64,000 bases of DNA from Reyranella sp. CPCC 100927. Its GTDB lineage: Bacteria; Pseudomonadota; Alphaproteobacteria; Reyranellales; Reyranellaceae. A program made the position numbers and the translations under genes. A model generated the notes under the pieces. The model was not told the DNA's origin. It searched no databases and saw nothing but the letters and a program-made list of their open reading frames with translations. The DNA is taken from assembly GCF_007859315.1 (NCBI RefSeq), contig NZ_VOHA01000009.1, forward strand, positions 223,993 through 287,992, read 5' to 3'. Shown here one piece after another: positions 38,040 through 46,374 of this stretch (positions are counted from its first letter, which is position 1; every line of letters starts with the position of its first letter).

Positions 38040-38228
38040 ATGCGCGCGCACAAGTTCAAGCCAGGCCAGTTCGTACGGATCCAGCCCGCACGGTCCCCGG
38101 CCGCGCCGCCGGCCGGCCGCTACGAGATCGTGCGCACCTTGCCGCCCGACAACAACGAGAACCAGTACCGGGTGCGCAACACTGAGGACAACCACGAGCG
38201 CGTGGTGCGCGAAAGCGAGCTGCAGTAG
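38040..38228 (+). CDS. conserved small protein (62 aa)
   Basis: A 62-residue basic protein: MRAHKFKPGQFVRIQP, then GRYEIVRTLPPDNNENQYRV and ERVVRESEL. I recall this pattern from a small uncharacterised family common in Alphaproteobacteria, with an SH3-like strand pattern. A GGAGA ribosome site sits just before the ATG. Function unknown. It is convergent with the desaturase gene, whose stop is 14 bases away. Confidence 0.75.
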   Translation: MRAHKFKPGQFVRIQPARSPAAPPAGRYEIVRTLPPDNNENQYRVRNTEDNHERVVRESELQ

Positions 38229-38241
38229 CCGCTCGGCGCTG

Positions 38242-39312
38242 TCACCGCGTCGCGTCGGCGGCTGCTGCCGGTCGCGGACAGTCGCCGAAGCGCACCATGC
38301 GTTGCTGCGCCTCGTCCCACAGGCAGTAGGTGCTCGCCTTCAGCGCATCGCGCAGCGACAGTGTCGGCACGTGCTGCAGGTCGACGTTCTGCGCGTGGCA
38401 GGCGGCGAGGCGATAGTTGGGAATGCGCGGGTTCAGATGGTGCACGTGGTGGAAGCCGATGTTGCCGGTGAACCACTGCAGGATCGCGGGCAGGCGCAGG
38501 TAGGACGTGCCGCGCAGCGCTGCCGCGGTCGCCGACCAGTCGCCCTGCGTGAACCAGTGCGCGTCCTCGAAGCGGTGCTGCACCGAGAACAGCCACACGC
38601 CGGCGATGGCGGCCAGCACCATGATCGGCAGCTGCACCAGGGCGACGGCGCCGAAGCCGGCGACGAGGCCGAGGCCCACCACCAACGTCGCCAGCACCAG
38701 GTTGGTGGCGTGGACCGAGCGGCGCTCGCGCCGCCAGTGCGCCGGCGTGTCGAACGGCACGCGGTACAGCAGCAGGAACACCAGCGGCGGCAGCACGACC
38801 AGCGCGATCGCCGGATGGCGCAGCAGGCGATGCAGCAGGCGCGGGACGGGCCGCAGGCGGCGATAGTCGGCCGTGGTCAGGCACGCCGAGTAGATGTCGC
38901 TGCCGCTGGCCTGGTGGTCGAGGTTGTTCCAGTTGGCGTGATGGCCGGCGTGCTGGCGCCGCCAGTTGGCGTAGGGCGTCAGGGTCGCGATGCTGCACAG
39001 CCGCCCGACCCAGGTGTTGGCGGCGCGCGAGCGGAAGAACGCGCCATGCCCGCAATCGTGCTGGATGATGAAGATGCGCACCAGGAAGCCGGCCGCCGGC
39101 ACGGCCAGCACCAGGGTCAGCCCGTACGACACCGCCAGGGTGCCGTACATCGTGGCGCACAGGGCCAAAAAGGGCAGGAAGGACGAGGCCAGCTGGCCCA
39201 GGCTGCGCGCCGTGCTGGCGCTCTGGTGCGCCGCCAGCTGGCGGTGCAGCGCCGCGGCGTCGAACGCGGCAGCCTCGCGCACGATGGGTCGTGCCGCGTC
39301 GGGTGCCGTCAT
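38242..39312 (-). CDS. membrane fatty acid desaturase (omega-6/Delta-12-like)
   Basis: A 356-residue integral-membrane di-iron desaturase. All three histidine boxes are present: HDCGHG, HAGHH and HHVHH. Hydrophobic segments surround them (FLPFLALCATMYGTL, LVLAVPAAGFLVRIFI, IMVLAAIAGVWLF). The first box with HDCGHGAFF resembles plant-type FAD2/FAD6 enzymes. It introduces double bonds into lipid acyl chains, useful for cold or membrane adaptation. The ATG at 39312 is reported; a TTG at 39327 has a better-spaced AAGGAG and could be the true start. Confidence 0.92.
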   Translation of the reverse strand: MTAPDAARPIVREAAAFDAAALHRQLAAHQSASTARSLGQLASSFLPFLALCATMYGTLAVSYGLTLVLAVPAAGFLVRIFIIQHDCGHGAFFRSRAANTWVGRLCSIATLTPYANWRRQHAGHHANWNNLDHQASGSDIYSACLTTADYRRLRPVPRLLHRLLRHPAIALVVLPPLVFLLLYRVPFDTPAHWRRERRSVHATNLVLATLVVGLGLVAGFGAVALVQLPIMVLAAIAGVWLFSVQHRFEDAHWFTQGDWSATAAALRGTSYLRLPAILQWFTGNIGFHHVHHLNPRIPNYRLAACHAQNVDLQHVPTLSLRDALKASTYCLWDEAQQRMVRFGDCPRPAAAADATR

Positions 39313-39391
39313 GCTGGGATCGCTCAAGCCGTCTCCTTCCACGGCGCCCGGCGTGTCGCCGGTCGTCGGCGCCGCTGGTGGATCGCGCCGG

Positions 39392-39721
39392 TCAGGTCTC
39401 GACCCGCGATGGTGAACGCATGCCCAGCCGGCCGGCGTGCGAGGTGCACCGGCTCTTCACGCTCTCCAATGTCGGGCCGCTGCCGATGAAGCGGCCCTCG
39501 GCGTAGGCGCCGTAGGGCGCGTCCATCGGCGATCCGGCGGGATATTTGGTGACCCGGTAGTCGCGGCCGTCGATGGTGGCGCTGTAGCCCGTGCCGCTGC
39601 GCACCCAGCTCACCGCCGCCCGGGTTCGCCGCTCGCGCCGGTCCTCGGTGGTGTCGTCGGCCGGACGGTCGGCGGTGTCCGCGGTGGGGCTGGTGGTGGT
39701 TTCCTGGTCTGGTCTCGACAT
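39392..39721 (-). CDS. hypothetical protein with domain shared with 40685 gene
   Basis: A 109-residue protein. Residues 1-37 are Thr/Asp/Arg-rich and probably disordered. Residues 46-96 form a domain (GRDYRV..YPAGSP..YGAY.EG...L..VK.RC) that aligns without gaps to residues 76-126 of the zinc-ribbon protein at 40685, with 20 of 51 identical. I do not know a name for this domain. The ATG has AAGGTGA upstream. It diverges from the cold-shock gene. Confidence 0.7.
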   Translation of the reverse strand: MSRPDQETTTSPTADTADRPADDTTEDRRERRTRAAVSWVRSGTGYSATIDGRDYRVTKYPAGSPMDAPYGAYAEGRFIGSGPTLESVKSRCTSHAGRLGMRSPSRVET

Positions 39722-40099
39722 GCATCACCTTGGCTGCGTTCCGAAGGGCCGCCGTCACGGGACGGCAATGCATCTGTCGGCCCGAACGCGAGCCAGGCGG
39801 TACGCCGGCCGTTGCGATCGATGACGCGGGAGCAACTCGGAACACGCAGGGATTTGCGTTGTCGATCAGCAGATGCCCACAGGATATAGGCATTCACCGC
39901 CGTCCGTGCATCGGCTGGCCGAAAATAAACATGGCGGTGAGGCCGCCCCGACCCCATATGGGACATGGACAATCGCCATTTTGGCCGGCCCTGCCAGTTT
40001 CGCCCGTCCGCGGGCCTACTTTCTGAGCTTCCACGATACGGATTGTTCCCGTACCGTACGATCGCCGTACGGTGCGACCACTGACGCAAAGGAAGCATG
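39722..40099. other. long cold-shock leader / divergent promoter region
   Basis: 378 bases between divergent genes. The last part is the cold-shock mRNA leader with AAGGA at 40089-40093 and a hairpin at 40053-40073. The middle shows no gene or repeat. Confidence 0.6.
40053..40073 (+). promoter_or_regulatory. leader hairpin before cold-shock gene
   Basis: Perfect 8-base stem ACCGTACG/CGTACGGT with a five-base loop, ending 15 bases before the Shine-Dalgarno sequence. It could modulate translation with temperature, or be a DNA operator. Confidence 0.45.
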
Positions 40100-40306
40100 A
40101 TGGCCACCACCGGCACCGTGAAATTCTTCAACGCCCAGAAGGGCTTCGGCTTCATCCAGCCGGAAGACGGCAGCAAGGACGTGTTCGTCCACATCAGCGC
40201 CGTCGAGCGCGCCGGCATCCGTACGCTCAACGAGGGCCAGAGGGTCCGCTTCGATCTGCAGTCGGAGCGCGGCAAGGTCGCCGCCACCAACCTCGAGCTC
40301 GTCTAG
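40100..40306 (+). CDS. cold-shock domain protein (CspA family)
   Basis: A 68-residue single OB-fold cold-shock protein. It has the RNP1 motif KGFGFIQP and RNP2-like DVFVHIS, with the GTVKFFNAQ start and the final [10 protein letters not shown] strand. It binds single-stranded RNA/DNA and melts RNA structure. Of two adjacent ATGs (40097, 40100) the second has the better ribosome-site spacing. The leader is long, as usual for cold-inducible csp genes. Confidence 0.96.
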   Translation: MATTGTVKFFNAQKGFGFIQPEDGSKDVFVHISAVERAGIRTLNEGQRVRFDLQSERGKVAATNLELV

Positions 40307-40334
40307 AACGGGTCTCGTTCCGGGGCTGCGGCCG

Positions 40335-40607
40335 ATGAATCGATCGCTGTCGAGCATTGCCGCACCGGAACTGCGTTTCCCGTCGCCGGCGCGCCTGCGC
40401 GTCGGCGACCGGTTCGTTTTCCTGCCGACGGTCGACGCCGCCATCGACTGGCTGCGCTCGCCGGCCAACGCCGCCCTGTGCCAGCGCCTGACGCAGGCGC
40501 TGGAGCTGCTGCTGGCCGCCCAGGGCAGCCGCTCGTCGAGCGACCTGCACGCCGGCTACAGTGCCCTGTTGGAAGGCGCCGAGCGCGAGGGCCTGGTGTT
40601 TCGCTGA
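40335..40607 (+). CDS. small hypothetical protein, DUF982-like
   Basis: A 90-residue protein starting 28 bases after the cold-shock stop. The layout FVFLPTVDAAIDWLRSPANA, then a long helix (ALCQRLTQALELLLAAQG) and a final LLEGAEREGLVF loosely resembles DUF982, a small alphaproteobacterial family of unknown function. The resemblance is weak. No ribosome site stands out, so translation may depend on the upstream gene. Confidence 0.5.
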   Translation: MNRSLSSIAAPELRFPSPARLRVGDRFVFLPTVDAAIDWLRSPANAALCQRLTQALELLLAAQGSRSSSDLHAGYSALLEGAEREGLVFR

Positions 40608-40684
40608 CGACGCGCCGTCTCTCGTCGCGGCGCGCGGACGACGGCCACGCTTCATTATAAACGGCATCCCCAAGGAGACAGACC

Positions 40685-41089
40685 ATGCGGCTTCCCCTTG
40701 GTGTCAGCCCGTTGCGCCCCGCCTGTGACCAGTGCGGCGGCGAGACCATGTTCGCCGGCCGCCGGCCGCATCCGACGCGCGGCCTGCCGTGGGATGTCCA
40801 GACCTTCGTCTGCACGAACTGCTCGGCCGTGACGCAGCGGCCGCTCGATGCGGCGCCCGTCCTGGCGCCGGCGATCGACACGGCATCCTGGACCGATCAG
40901 TACGGCACCCACACGGCCACGCTGCGCGGCCGCCTCTTTCGCATCGTCGCCTATCCCCGCGGTTCGCCGCTGGCCGGCAAGTACGGCTGCTACTGCGACG
41001 GGACGTACGCCGGCGTGACCGACGGCCTGCTCGCCGCCAAGACCCGGTGCAGCGCGCTGGCGCGCCAGCAGGAGACAGCGCCGTCCTGA
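40685..41089 (+). CDS. zinc-ribbon hypothetical protein with shared C-terminal domain
   Basis: A 134-residue protein. A four-Cys zinc ribbon is formed by C14/C17 (CDQC) and C43/C46 (CTNC). Residues 76-126 carry the same unnamed domain as the 39392 gene (20/51 identities). Ribosome site AAGGAG at 40672-40677. The stop codon comes from the first bases of a family A' inverted repeat (41082 on), so the natural C-terminus may have been altered. Function unknown. Confidence 0.72.
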   Translation: MRLPLGVSPLRPACDQCGGETMFAGRRPHPTRGLPWDVQTFVCTNCSAVTQRPLDAAPVLAPAIDTASWTDQYGTHTATLRGRLFRIVAYPRGSPLAGKYGCYCDGTYAGVTDGLLAAKTRCSALARQQETAPS

Positions 41090-41200
41090 GCGCAGCGAAG
41101 GACCTTGCGGTGGATCGTTCAAGGAATGTCGGCGCTGGTGATCATCGGCGCTGGCAGCTGTTGTGCCAACACCGCGGGGTCCTTCGCTGCGCTCAGGACG
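41082..41200. repeat. family A' inverted repeat with nested hairpin
   Basis: Left arm CGTCCTGAGCGCAGCGAAGG, right arm CCTTCGCTGCGCTCAGGACG, with inner TTGCGGT/ACCGCGG blocks and a central hairpin. It supplies stop codons on both sides: for the zinc-ribbon gene (left) and the VOC gene (right). Confidence 0.9.
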
Positions 41201-41559
41201 ACGGCGACGGCTCTTTGCGCACCACGCAGAACCGGTTGCCGTCGGGGTCCGCCAGCACGACGCAGTCGGCCTGCGCGGGATAGCGCCACGCCACCCGCGA
41301 TGCGTCCAGCGCCAGCAGGCGCGCCACCTCGGCCGCCTGGTCCGCGGCATAGAGATCGAGATGATGCCGCTGGTGGCTGGCGGCATCCGACGACACCTGC
41401 GTGATGGCCAGCTGCACGCCCGCGCCGTCGCGCGGCACCAGGATCGCCCAGTCGTCGGACGGCTCGCGCAAACGGCCGGTAGTCGAGCGCCGCGCACCAG
41501 AATGCGATCGCGCGCGGCACGTTGCGCACACCCCACACGATCGATCCCACGCGCACCAT
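41193..41559 (-). pseudogene. VOC (glyoxalase-like) family protein, frameshifted
   Basis: A start at 41559 gives VRVGSIVWGVRNVPRAIAFW..ALDYRP, which is the first beta-alpha unit of a VOC domain. The continuation REPSDDWAILVPRDG...HHLDLYA...ADPDGNRFCVV lies in another frame. Removing one base from the AAA at 41470-41472 joins the two into about 122 residues of normal VOC sequence. So there is one single-base insertion, either a real pseudogene or a sequencing error. The VOC fold needs two such units per active site, so the protein would have dimerised. Its stop is provided by the family A' repeat. Confidence 0.75.
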
Positions 41560-41848
41560 GGCTCTCTCCCGATCCTCTCCTCTGCTGTACGGCGCAAGCG
41601 ACGCCCGGGTTCCCGCCCGACCCTGCTGCCGCAAGCGCAAGAGGGAGGGGCGGATGGCATGGTGGCGCCGTGCGGGGACACGGGATCACGCACGCGTCTC
41701 TCTCTCATCCGTTCGGTTGATGTGCCCCCGCGGGGGTCGGCTTATCCTGGGGCCACGCGATACCGGGAGACACGCGAATGGCGACCGGGGATTTCGTTCC
41801 GCGCCACCGTGCGTCCGGCAAACAGGCCGATCGTCGGGGGATACGACA

Positions 41849-42190
41849 ATGGTCACGAAACACTACGTGGTGACGTACGCCTTTCTGTCCTTCCTGGCGC
41901 TCCTGGGCGGCATCGTTCCGATGGCGATCAGCGGGCGGATCTACCTTTCGGTCGTGATCGTTGTGCTGCTCGTTGCCGCTCTGATGCCGGCTCTGTTGAT
42001 CTGGCTGCTGAGGAAGATGGGATACCCCATCGGACGGCCCGTCACCTGTCCACGCTGCGCCGTTGAAATGCCTCTGTTCCGCAAGCCCAGGACCATGAAC
42101 CAGGCGCTGTGGGGCGGCTACCGTTGCGCGAATTGCGGGACGGACATGGACGCGCGCGGACGTCAGCTGGAGGCCGGTACGCCGCGCTGA
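41849..42190 (+). CDS. small membrane protein with C-terminal zinc ribbon
   Basis: A 113-residue protein. Two membrane helices (about residues 6-26 and 29-52) precede a cytoplasmic zinc-ribbon domain with CPRC and CANC pairs near residues 65 and 93. The rest is basic. The ATG has a GGGGGA ribosome site. I do not recognise a family. The mix of membrane hairpin and zinc ribbon suggests an accessory or regulatory role (inference). Confidence 0.65.
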   Translation: MVTKHYVVTYAFLSFLALLGGIVPMAISGRIYLSVVIVVLLVAALMPALLIWLLRKMGYPIGRPVTCPRCAVEMPLFRKPRTMNQALWGGYRCANCGTDMDARGRQLEAGTPR

Positions 42191-42422
42191 GTCCGGCCGC
42201 CCCTGCGGCAGCAGCTTTGGCCGCTCTCGCTGCTGCCCCGGGACGATGCGGCAGAATCTCAAAGTACTTCCTTTGTCTCGAAAGTAATAAAACGACCGGC
42301 TTTGTAATGATGAAGAATTGGCCGGCGAATATGGGATTCGGTTGCGGGTACGGTACAACTAAGGCAAGATGGAGTGGAGACAGGCACAAGGAAGGCCTGC
42401 TCATCGTCTTGGGGGGAATTCC

Positions 42423-43652
42423 ATGAAACCCGCGATTTTTATCGCTCTGGGGTTATGCCTTCCCGGCTGCGCGGTTGTCTCGAGTGAACGCAGCGCACCC
42501 GCCGGGTTATCGTCCGAGAACATCGGTTACTATTCTTTACCGCGTGCCCTGGTCACGCTGGAGATCACGCAGAACGGCGATGCCATCAACGCGGCGATCA
42601 CGGAGCCGTTCTATGCCGCCGATCCGGCGCACAAGTACGTCCTGAACTACAAAAGCAGTCCCTTGTCGGCCGATACCATCGAGGTCGAATTCGAGTCCAA
42701 TTCGACCTTGCTGAAGAAAATCAGCACGACCACGGAAGACAAGACCGACGAAATTATTCTGGCGGCCGTGAAATCGTTCGTCGGGATTCTGGAGTCCGGC
42801 GACGTGACGAAGCAGGCGACATCGACGGTCATCGCCCGCCTCACGTTCGATCCCGTGGACCCGGCGGAGCGTACCGCGGCGCTCGCGGAGGCCAACAAAT
42901 TCCTCAGGAATTTCCTGCGCTTCCGGAAGTTCGGCGCGGCCAAGATGTCCGACATGGTGGGTGATTGGTGCGGCATCAGGGGCGCCTCGACCGAAAGCAC
43001 CTGCGACAGCGACAGCTGGCCGATCAAACTGGCGGTCTCCGTTCCCGGCGATGTCGATCCAGCCCCCAGGAGCGCCGCCGTGTCCGTGCCACCCGACTGC
43101 ACGAAGGGCATCTGCTACAGGCCGCCGCTGCCGGTCAAGTTCAGGCTGTCGTTTGGCGAGGTCGCGCTGGATGAACGCACGATCGAGATACCCAATGCGG
43201 CGCCGGTCTACGCCATGGAGCTGCGCAAGGCCTTCATGGTGACGAAGATCAAGAACATCGAGTTCACCAAGGGCGTATTGACCAAGGTTCGCGTCGAAAA
43301 GCCGAGCGAAGCTCTCGCCCTGGTCACGCTGCCGCTCGACATTGCCAAGGCCATCCTGTCGGTTCCGGCTGACATCCTCAAACTGAAGGTTGATCTGTCG
43401 AGCCAGGAGGAAGCGCTGGCCAAGAAGCAGGCGGCGCTCATCGACGCCAAAAAGGAGCTTGCCGGCAAGAGATCGGTGGAGGCGGGTGATCCGCCGAACT
43501 CGCGCCGGGTCGTCGTGTCGGTCATGAACGGCCGCCCCTTGCCGCAGTCGTCTCCGCTGGGGCGCCGGGGATCGGGCAGTGGTGCGCCGGGCGAGCGGTC
43601 GGACGACGGCAACCCGCACACCCGGCCAGGCCCCGGCAGCGAACAACCGTGA
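42423..43652 (+). CDS. hypothetical lipoprotein, 409 aa
   Basis: A lipoprotein by sequence: MKPAIFIALGLCLPGC gives a signal with lipobox LPGC and acylated Cys16. The rest is beta-rich with a Cys-containing loop (STCDSDS...DCTKGICYRPP). It then has a coiled segment of about 35 residues (SSQEEALAKKQAALIDAKKE) and a disordered Pro/Gly-rich tail. Family not recognised. It ends 19 bases before the trypsin-like protease gene and should be co-transcribed with it. Confidence 0.7.
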   Translation: MKPAIFIALGLCLPGCAVVSSERSAPAGLSSENIGYYSLPRALVTLEITQNGDAINAAITEPFYAADPAHKYVLNYKSSPLSADTIEVEFESNSTLLKKISTTTEDKTDEIILAAVKSFVGILESGDVTKQATSTVIARLTFDPVDPAERTAALAEANKFLRNFLRFRKFGAAKMSDMVGDWCGIRGASTESTCDSDSWPIKLAVSVPGDVDPAPRSAAVSVPPDCTKGICYRPPLPVKFRLSFGEVALDERTIEIPNAAPVYAMELRKAFMVTKIKNIEFTKGVLTKVRVEKPSEALALVTLPLDIAKAILSVPADILKLKVDLSSQEEALAKKQAALIDAKKELAGKRSVEAGDPPNSRRVVVSVMNGRPLPQSSPLGRRGSGSGAPGERSDDGNPHTRPGPGSEQP

Positions 43653-43671
43653 TCGCGGGGGAGAGACGCCG

Positions 43672-44391
43672 ATGTCGTTCTTCGATCGCGACCCCGGGAA
43701 GTACAAAGGGCCCGCGGAATCGCTGGTGCCGCGGATGTCGCCGTTTGAACTCTGCGACGGTCCGAACCTCAGGCATCCCGATGATCCGCTGGCGGCGCCG
43801 TTCTCGGGAGTCTTCCAGCTGGTGATCGAGCTCACCGACGGTGCCTGGACGTCGGGATCGTGCTTTCACATCGGCGGCGGTCGGTTCGTCACCGCGGGCC
43901 ATTGCCTGTTCTTCCATGACCTGCAGCTGATGGCCACCCAGGTCGGGATTGTGAACGCCACAGGCGACGGGACGGTCACGGATGTGTTCCAGGTGCCGCA
44001 GGAATTCGTCGACAACGACTATGCCGAGTCGCACGATTTTGGTTGCATCGACGTCACGGACGGCGCCTGGCCGTTGCCGGATTTCGCATTCGACCTCTGG
44101 AGCGCGACGAACGCCGAACTGGAGGACAAGGAGAACGTCCATCTCTGCGGTTTTCCGGCCCCATATCCGGGCGACGTCATGGTGACGACCGGGAGTGTGC
44201 GGAAAGGGCACGTACTGCTGGGCGCCCAGCGGCTCCGCTATACCATGGATACGCTGAAGGGCATGAGCGGCGGCCCGTGCTTCACCAACGTCGACGGCGC
44301 GCGGTTGGCGGTGGGTATCCACGTCAACGGCGATTGTCCGAACGGAGCTGTTCGGATCACGGCCGACATCCGGGCCTGGCTCAACGGCTAG
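43672..44391 (+). CDS. trypsin-like (V8-type) serine peptidase
   Basis: A 239-residue chymotrypsin-fold peptidase. The triad can be placed: His77 in VTAGHC, Asp122 in HDFGCID and Ser199 in GMSGGPC. The oxyanion GxSGG context resembles glutamyl endopeptidases. No signal peptide or pro-region is visible, which is odd for an exported protease; it may be cytoplasmic or exported by another route. GGGGGAGA precedes the ATG. It forms a pair with the upstream lipoprotein. Confidence 0.88.
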   Translation: MSFFDRDPGKYKGPAESLVPRMSPFELCDGPNLRHPDDPLAAPFSGVFQLVIELTDGAWTSGSCFHIGGGRFVTAGHCLFFHDLQLMATQVGIVNATGDGTVTDVFQVPQEFVDNDYAESHDFGCIDVTDGAWPLPDFAFDLWSATNAELEDKENVHLCGFPAPYPGDVMVTTGSVRKGHVLLGAQRLRYTMDTLKGMSGGPCFTNVDGARLAVGIHVNGDCPNGAVRITADIRAWLNG

Positions 44392-44426
44392 CGCGATTCA
44401 TCGTTTGATGGAAACGGCTGCTCCCT

Positions 44427-44549
44427 GTCGTCCTGAGCGTAGCGAAGGACCTTGCGGTGGGTAGTACAAAGAATGTCGACGCCGGCGATCATCAGCGCCG
44501 ACGATGTCGATACCATCACCGCAAGATCCTTCGCTGCGCTCAGGACGAC
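44427..44549. repeat. family A' inverted repeat with nested hairpin
   Basis: Arms GTCGTCCTGAGCGTAGCGAA and TTCGCTGCGCTCAGGACGAC, with inner CTTGCGGTG/CACCGCAAG and a central GTCGACGCCGGCG/CGCCGACGATGTCGA pairing. It lies between convergent genes. Confidence 0.92.
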
Positions 44550-44660
44550 AACGACGGCCGACCAGGTCTCCGCTTCTATCAAGACGTGAACCGCCGGCGC
44601 CGCTCGCCGCACCGCGCTTCTCTCGTCCGCCATGTGGGACCAGCGGGAGAGGGAACAAAC

Positions 44661-45602
44661 TCACCCCGCCAGCGGCATCACCTCCGCCGCGAACCGCTGC
44701 AGCCGCTCGATGCTGCCCGCGACGCTCTCGCCGCGGAAGTCGAAGATCAGCTCGTGCACGCCTGACGCGGCGAACGTCCGGATGTCGTCGGCGATCTCCG
44801 CCGCGCTGCCCGAGAAGCTGCGCCGCCCGCCGTCGCGGTCCGCCACCGCTGCGTCATAGAGCGGCGCTTTGTACGAGATGGTGAGCGCGGCGAAGTCGCG
44901 TCCCGCCGCCTGGGTCATCTCGCGCAACGTCGCCAGGCACGCGCGCATCTCGTCCGGCGGCAGCGGCGAGGCGGCGATGGCGCCCACCGGATGCCAGCCG
45001 TCGCCCAGCCGCGCCGCCCGCCGCAGGGCGGCGCGCGAGTGGCCGCCGACCCAGATCGGCGGATGCGGCTTCTGCAGCGGGAAGGGCTCGCAGCGGATGT
45101 CGGCATAGCGGTAGAAGCGGCCCTCGAAGCGGGCCGGCGACGTCGTCCACAGCTGCTTGAAGATCGCGATCCATTCGTCGCTGACGGCGCCGCGCTGCGC
45201 GAAGTCGGGACTATCCAGCGCGGCGAACTCCTCCTGCAGCCAGCCGACGCCGACGCCCAGGGTGACGCGGCCGCCCGACAGCACGTCCAGCGACGCCACC
45301 ATCTTGGCCGTCAGCACCGGGTTGCGGTAGGGCAGCACCAGCACCGAGGTGACCAGCCGCAGCCGCTCGGTGGCGCCCGCCACCACGCCCAGGATGGAGA
45401 ACGTCTCCAGCGCATCGCCGCCGGAGGGATGCTTGCGGTCCAGCGTATAGGGATAGGGCGAGGCGCTCTGCACCGGAAACACGATGTGGTCGGCGATCAT
45501 CGCCGAGTGCAGCCCCAGCCGCTCGCCCTCGCGCGCCAAGGCCAGGATGCCCTCGCGCGTGGCGGTGGGACCGCGGGTGGGGAGATAGAAGCCGTAGCGC
45601 AT
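44661..45602 (-). CDS. LLM-class F420-dependent oxidoreductase
   Basis: A 313-residue luciferase-like (beta/alpha)8 flavin/F420 oxidoreductase. Landmarks: GFYLPTRGPTATREGILALA, SAMIADHIVFP, RLVTSVLVLPYRNPVLTAKM, the GGRVTLGVGVGWLQEEF motif, and PPIWVGGHSRAALRRAARL. It fits the F420-type TIGR03619-like group. The substrate is unknown. The gene is alone, with no F420 biosynthesis genes in the window. Confidence 0.92.
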   Translation of the reverse strand: MRYGFYLPTRGPTATREGILALAREGERLGLHSAMIADHIVFPVQSASPYPYTLDRKHPSGGDALETFSILGVVAGATERLRLVTSVLVLPYRNPVLTAKMVASLDVLSGGRVTLGVGVGWLQEEFAALDSPDFAQRGAVSDEWIAIFKQLWTTSPARFEGRFYRYADIRCEPFPLQKPHPPIWVGGHSRAALRRAARLGDGWHPVGAIAASPLPPDEMRACLATLREMTQAAGRDFAALTISYKAPLYDAAVADRDGGRRSFSGSAAEIADDIRTFAASGVHELIFDFRGESVAGSIERLQRFAAEVMPLAG

Positions 45603-45778
45603 GGGATGTGTGTCCGGCAGGGCAGTTCACCCGATGAAGAACCGCTTCGCGCGCGAACGCAAGCCGTGGACCTCGCGGTGTCTGGGATCCGTCCGGAGCG
45701 ATGGCTGGTGAAGGCCGGGACCGCGCCGCTCCAGTGGCGCTCATGAACGGCCGCTGTTCGCGCGCGACGACTGCAACA

Positions 45779-45921
45779 GCGCACGGTAGAGCGGACACAC
45801 GCTGGGGGCGCGCCATGGAGCCTGCCCTGAGCCGCGTCGAAGGGTGGCGCGTCATGTGCTGCTTGAAACGAAGACGCGCAGCGGAGTCGCACGCCCCAGC
45901 GTCTGCACAAACCACCGTGCG
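45779..45921. repeat. family E inverted repeat, within 45603-45945 gap
   Basis: Terminal arms GCGCACGGT and ACCGTGCG, then ACACGCTGGGGGCGCGC on the left and its counterpart GCACGCCCCAGCGTCTG on the right, with an inner CGCGTCATGTGCTGCTT block. A second copy is at 47199-47318. The rest of the 343-base gap (45603-45778) shows no gene. Confidence 0.85.
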
Positions 45922-45945
45922 TTCGTTCGTTCCTTGCAGATGCCG

Positions 45946-46374
45946 TCACCGGCCCCCACGAAGCGGGTTGATGAACGCGATATCCGCGAAGTCGCGTTCG
46001 TTGTCGGTCACGACGACACAGTCATTGGCCTGGGCGATGGCCGCGATGATCATGTCGAGTCCGCTGCGCGGGCGTCCCTTGGCTGTTCCGTCGGCCATCA
46101 GCGCGCCCCACACCAGCGCCGCCTTCTCGTCGAAGGGAAGAACGCGGCCGGCGAACAGCGTCTGCGGGCCCTGGGGGCCTGAGAACCAGGCGTCGAGTTG
46201 GTCGCGCCGCTTGCCCTTCGGCTTCTCGAGGATACCGCGGCGGATCTCGGCGACGGTCAGGGAGGCGATGCAGAGATCGTCGTCGACCTGTTCCGCCATC
46301 CAGGTGATCAGCGATGGCGACGGGGCTGGCCTGGTGAAGTTGCTGATGATGTTGGTGTCGAGGAGATAGCGCAT
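45946..46374 (-). CDS. vapC: type II toxin VapC (PIN ribonuclease)
   Basis: A 142-residue PIN-domain toxin. The acidic quartet is visible: Asp6 in YLLDTNIIS, Glu in LTVAEIRRGI, Asp in SGLDMIIAAIA and Asp in VVVTDNERDF. It would cleave RNA when free of antitoxin. It starts one base into the antitoxin stop (TGATG overlap), the standard coupled arrangement. The length matches VapC/FitB-type toxins. Confidence 0.93.
   Translation of the reverse strand: MRYLLDTNIISNFTRPAPSPSLITWMAEQVDDDLCIASLTVAEIRRGILEKPKGKRRDQLDAWFSGPQGPQTLFAGRVLPFDEKAALVWGALMADGTAKGRPRSGLDMIIAAIAQANDCVVVTDNERDFADIAFINPLRGGR

Noticed and set aside
42207..42237. GGCAGCAGC/GCTGCTGCC hairpin as a terminator after the zinc-ribbon membrane gene
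   Set aside because: Perfect nine-base stem but no following T-run and a long loop; function not supported.
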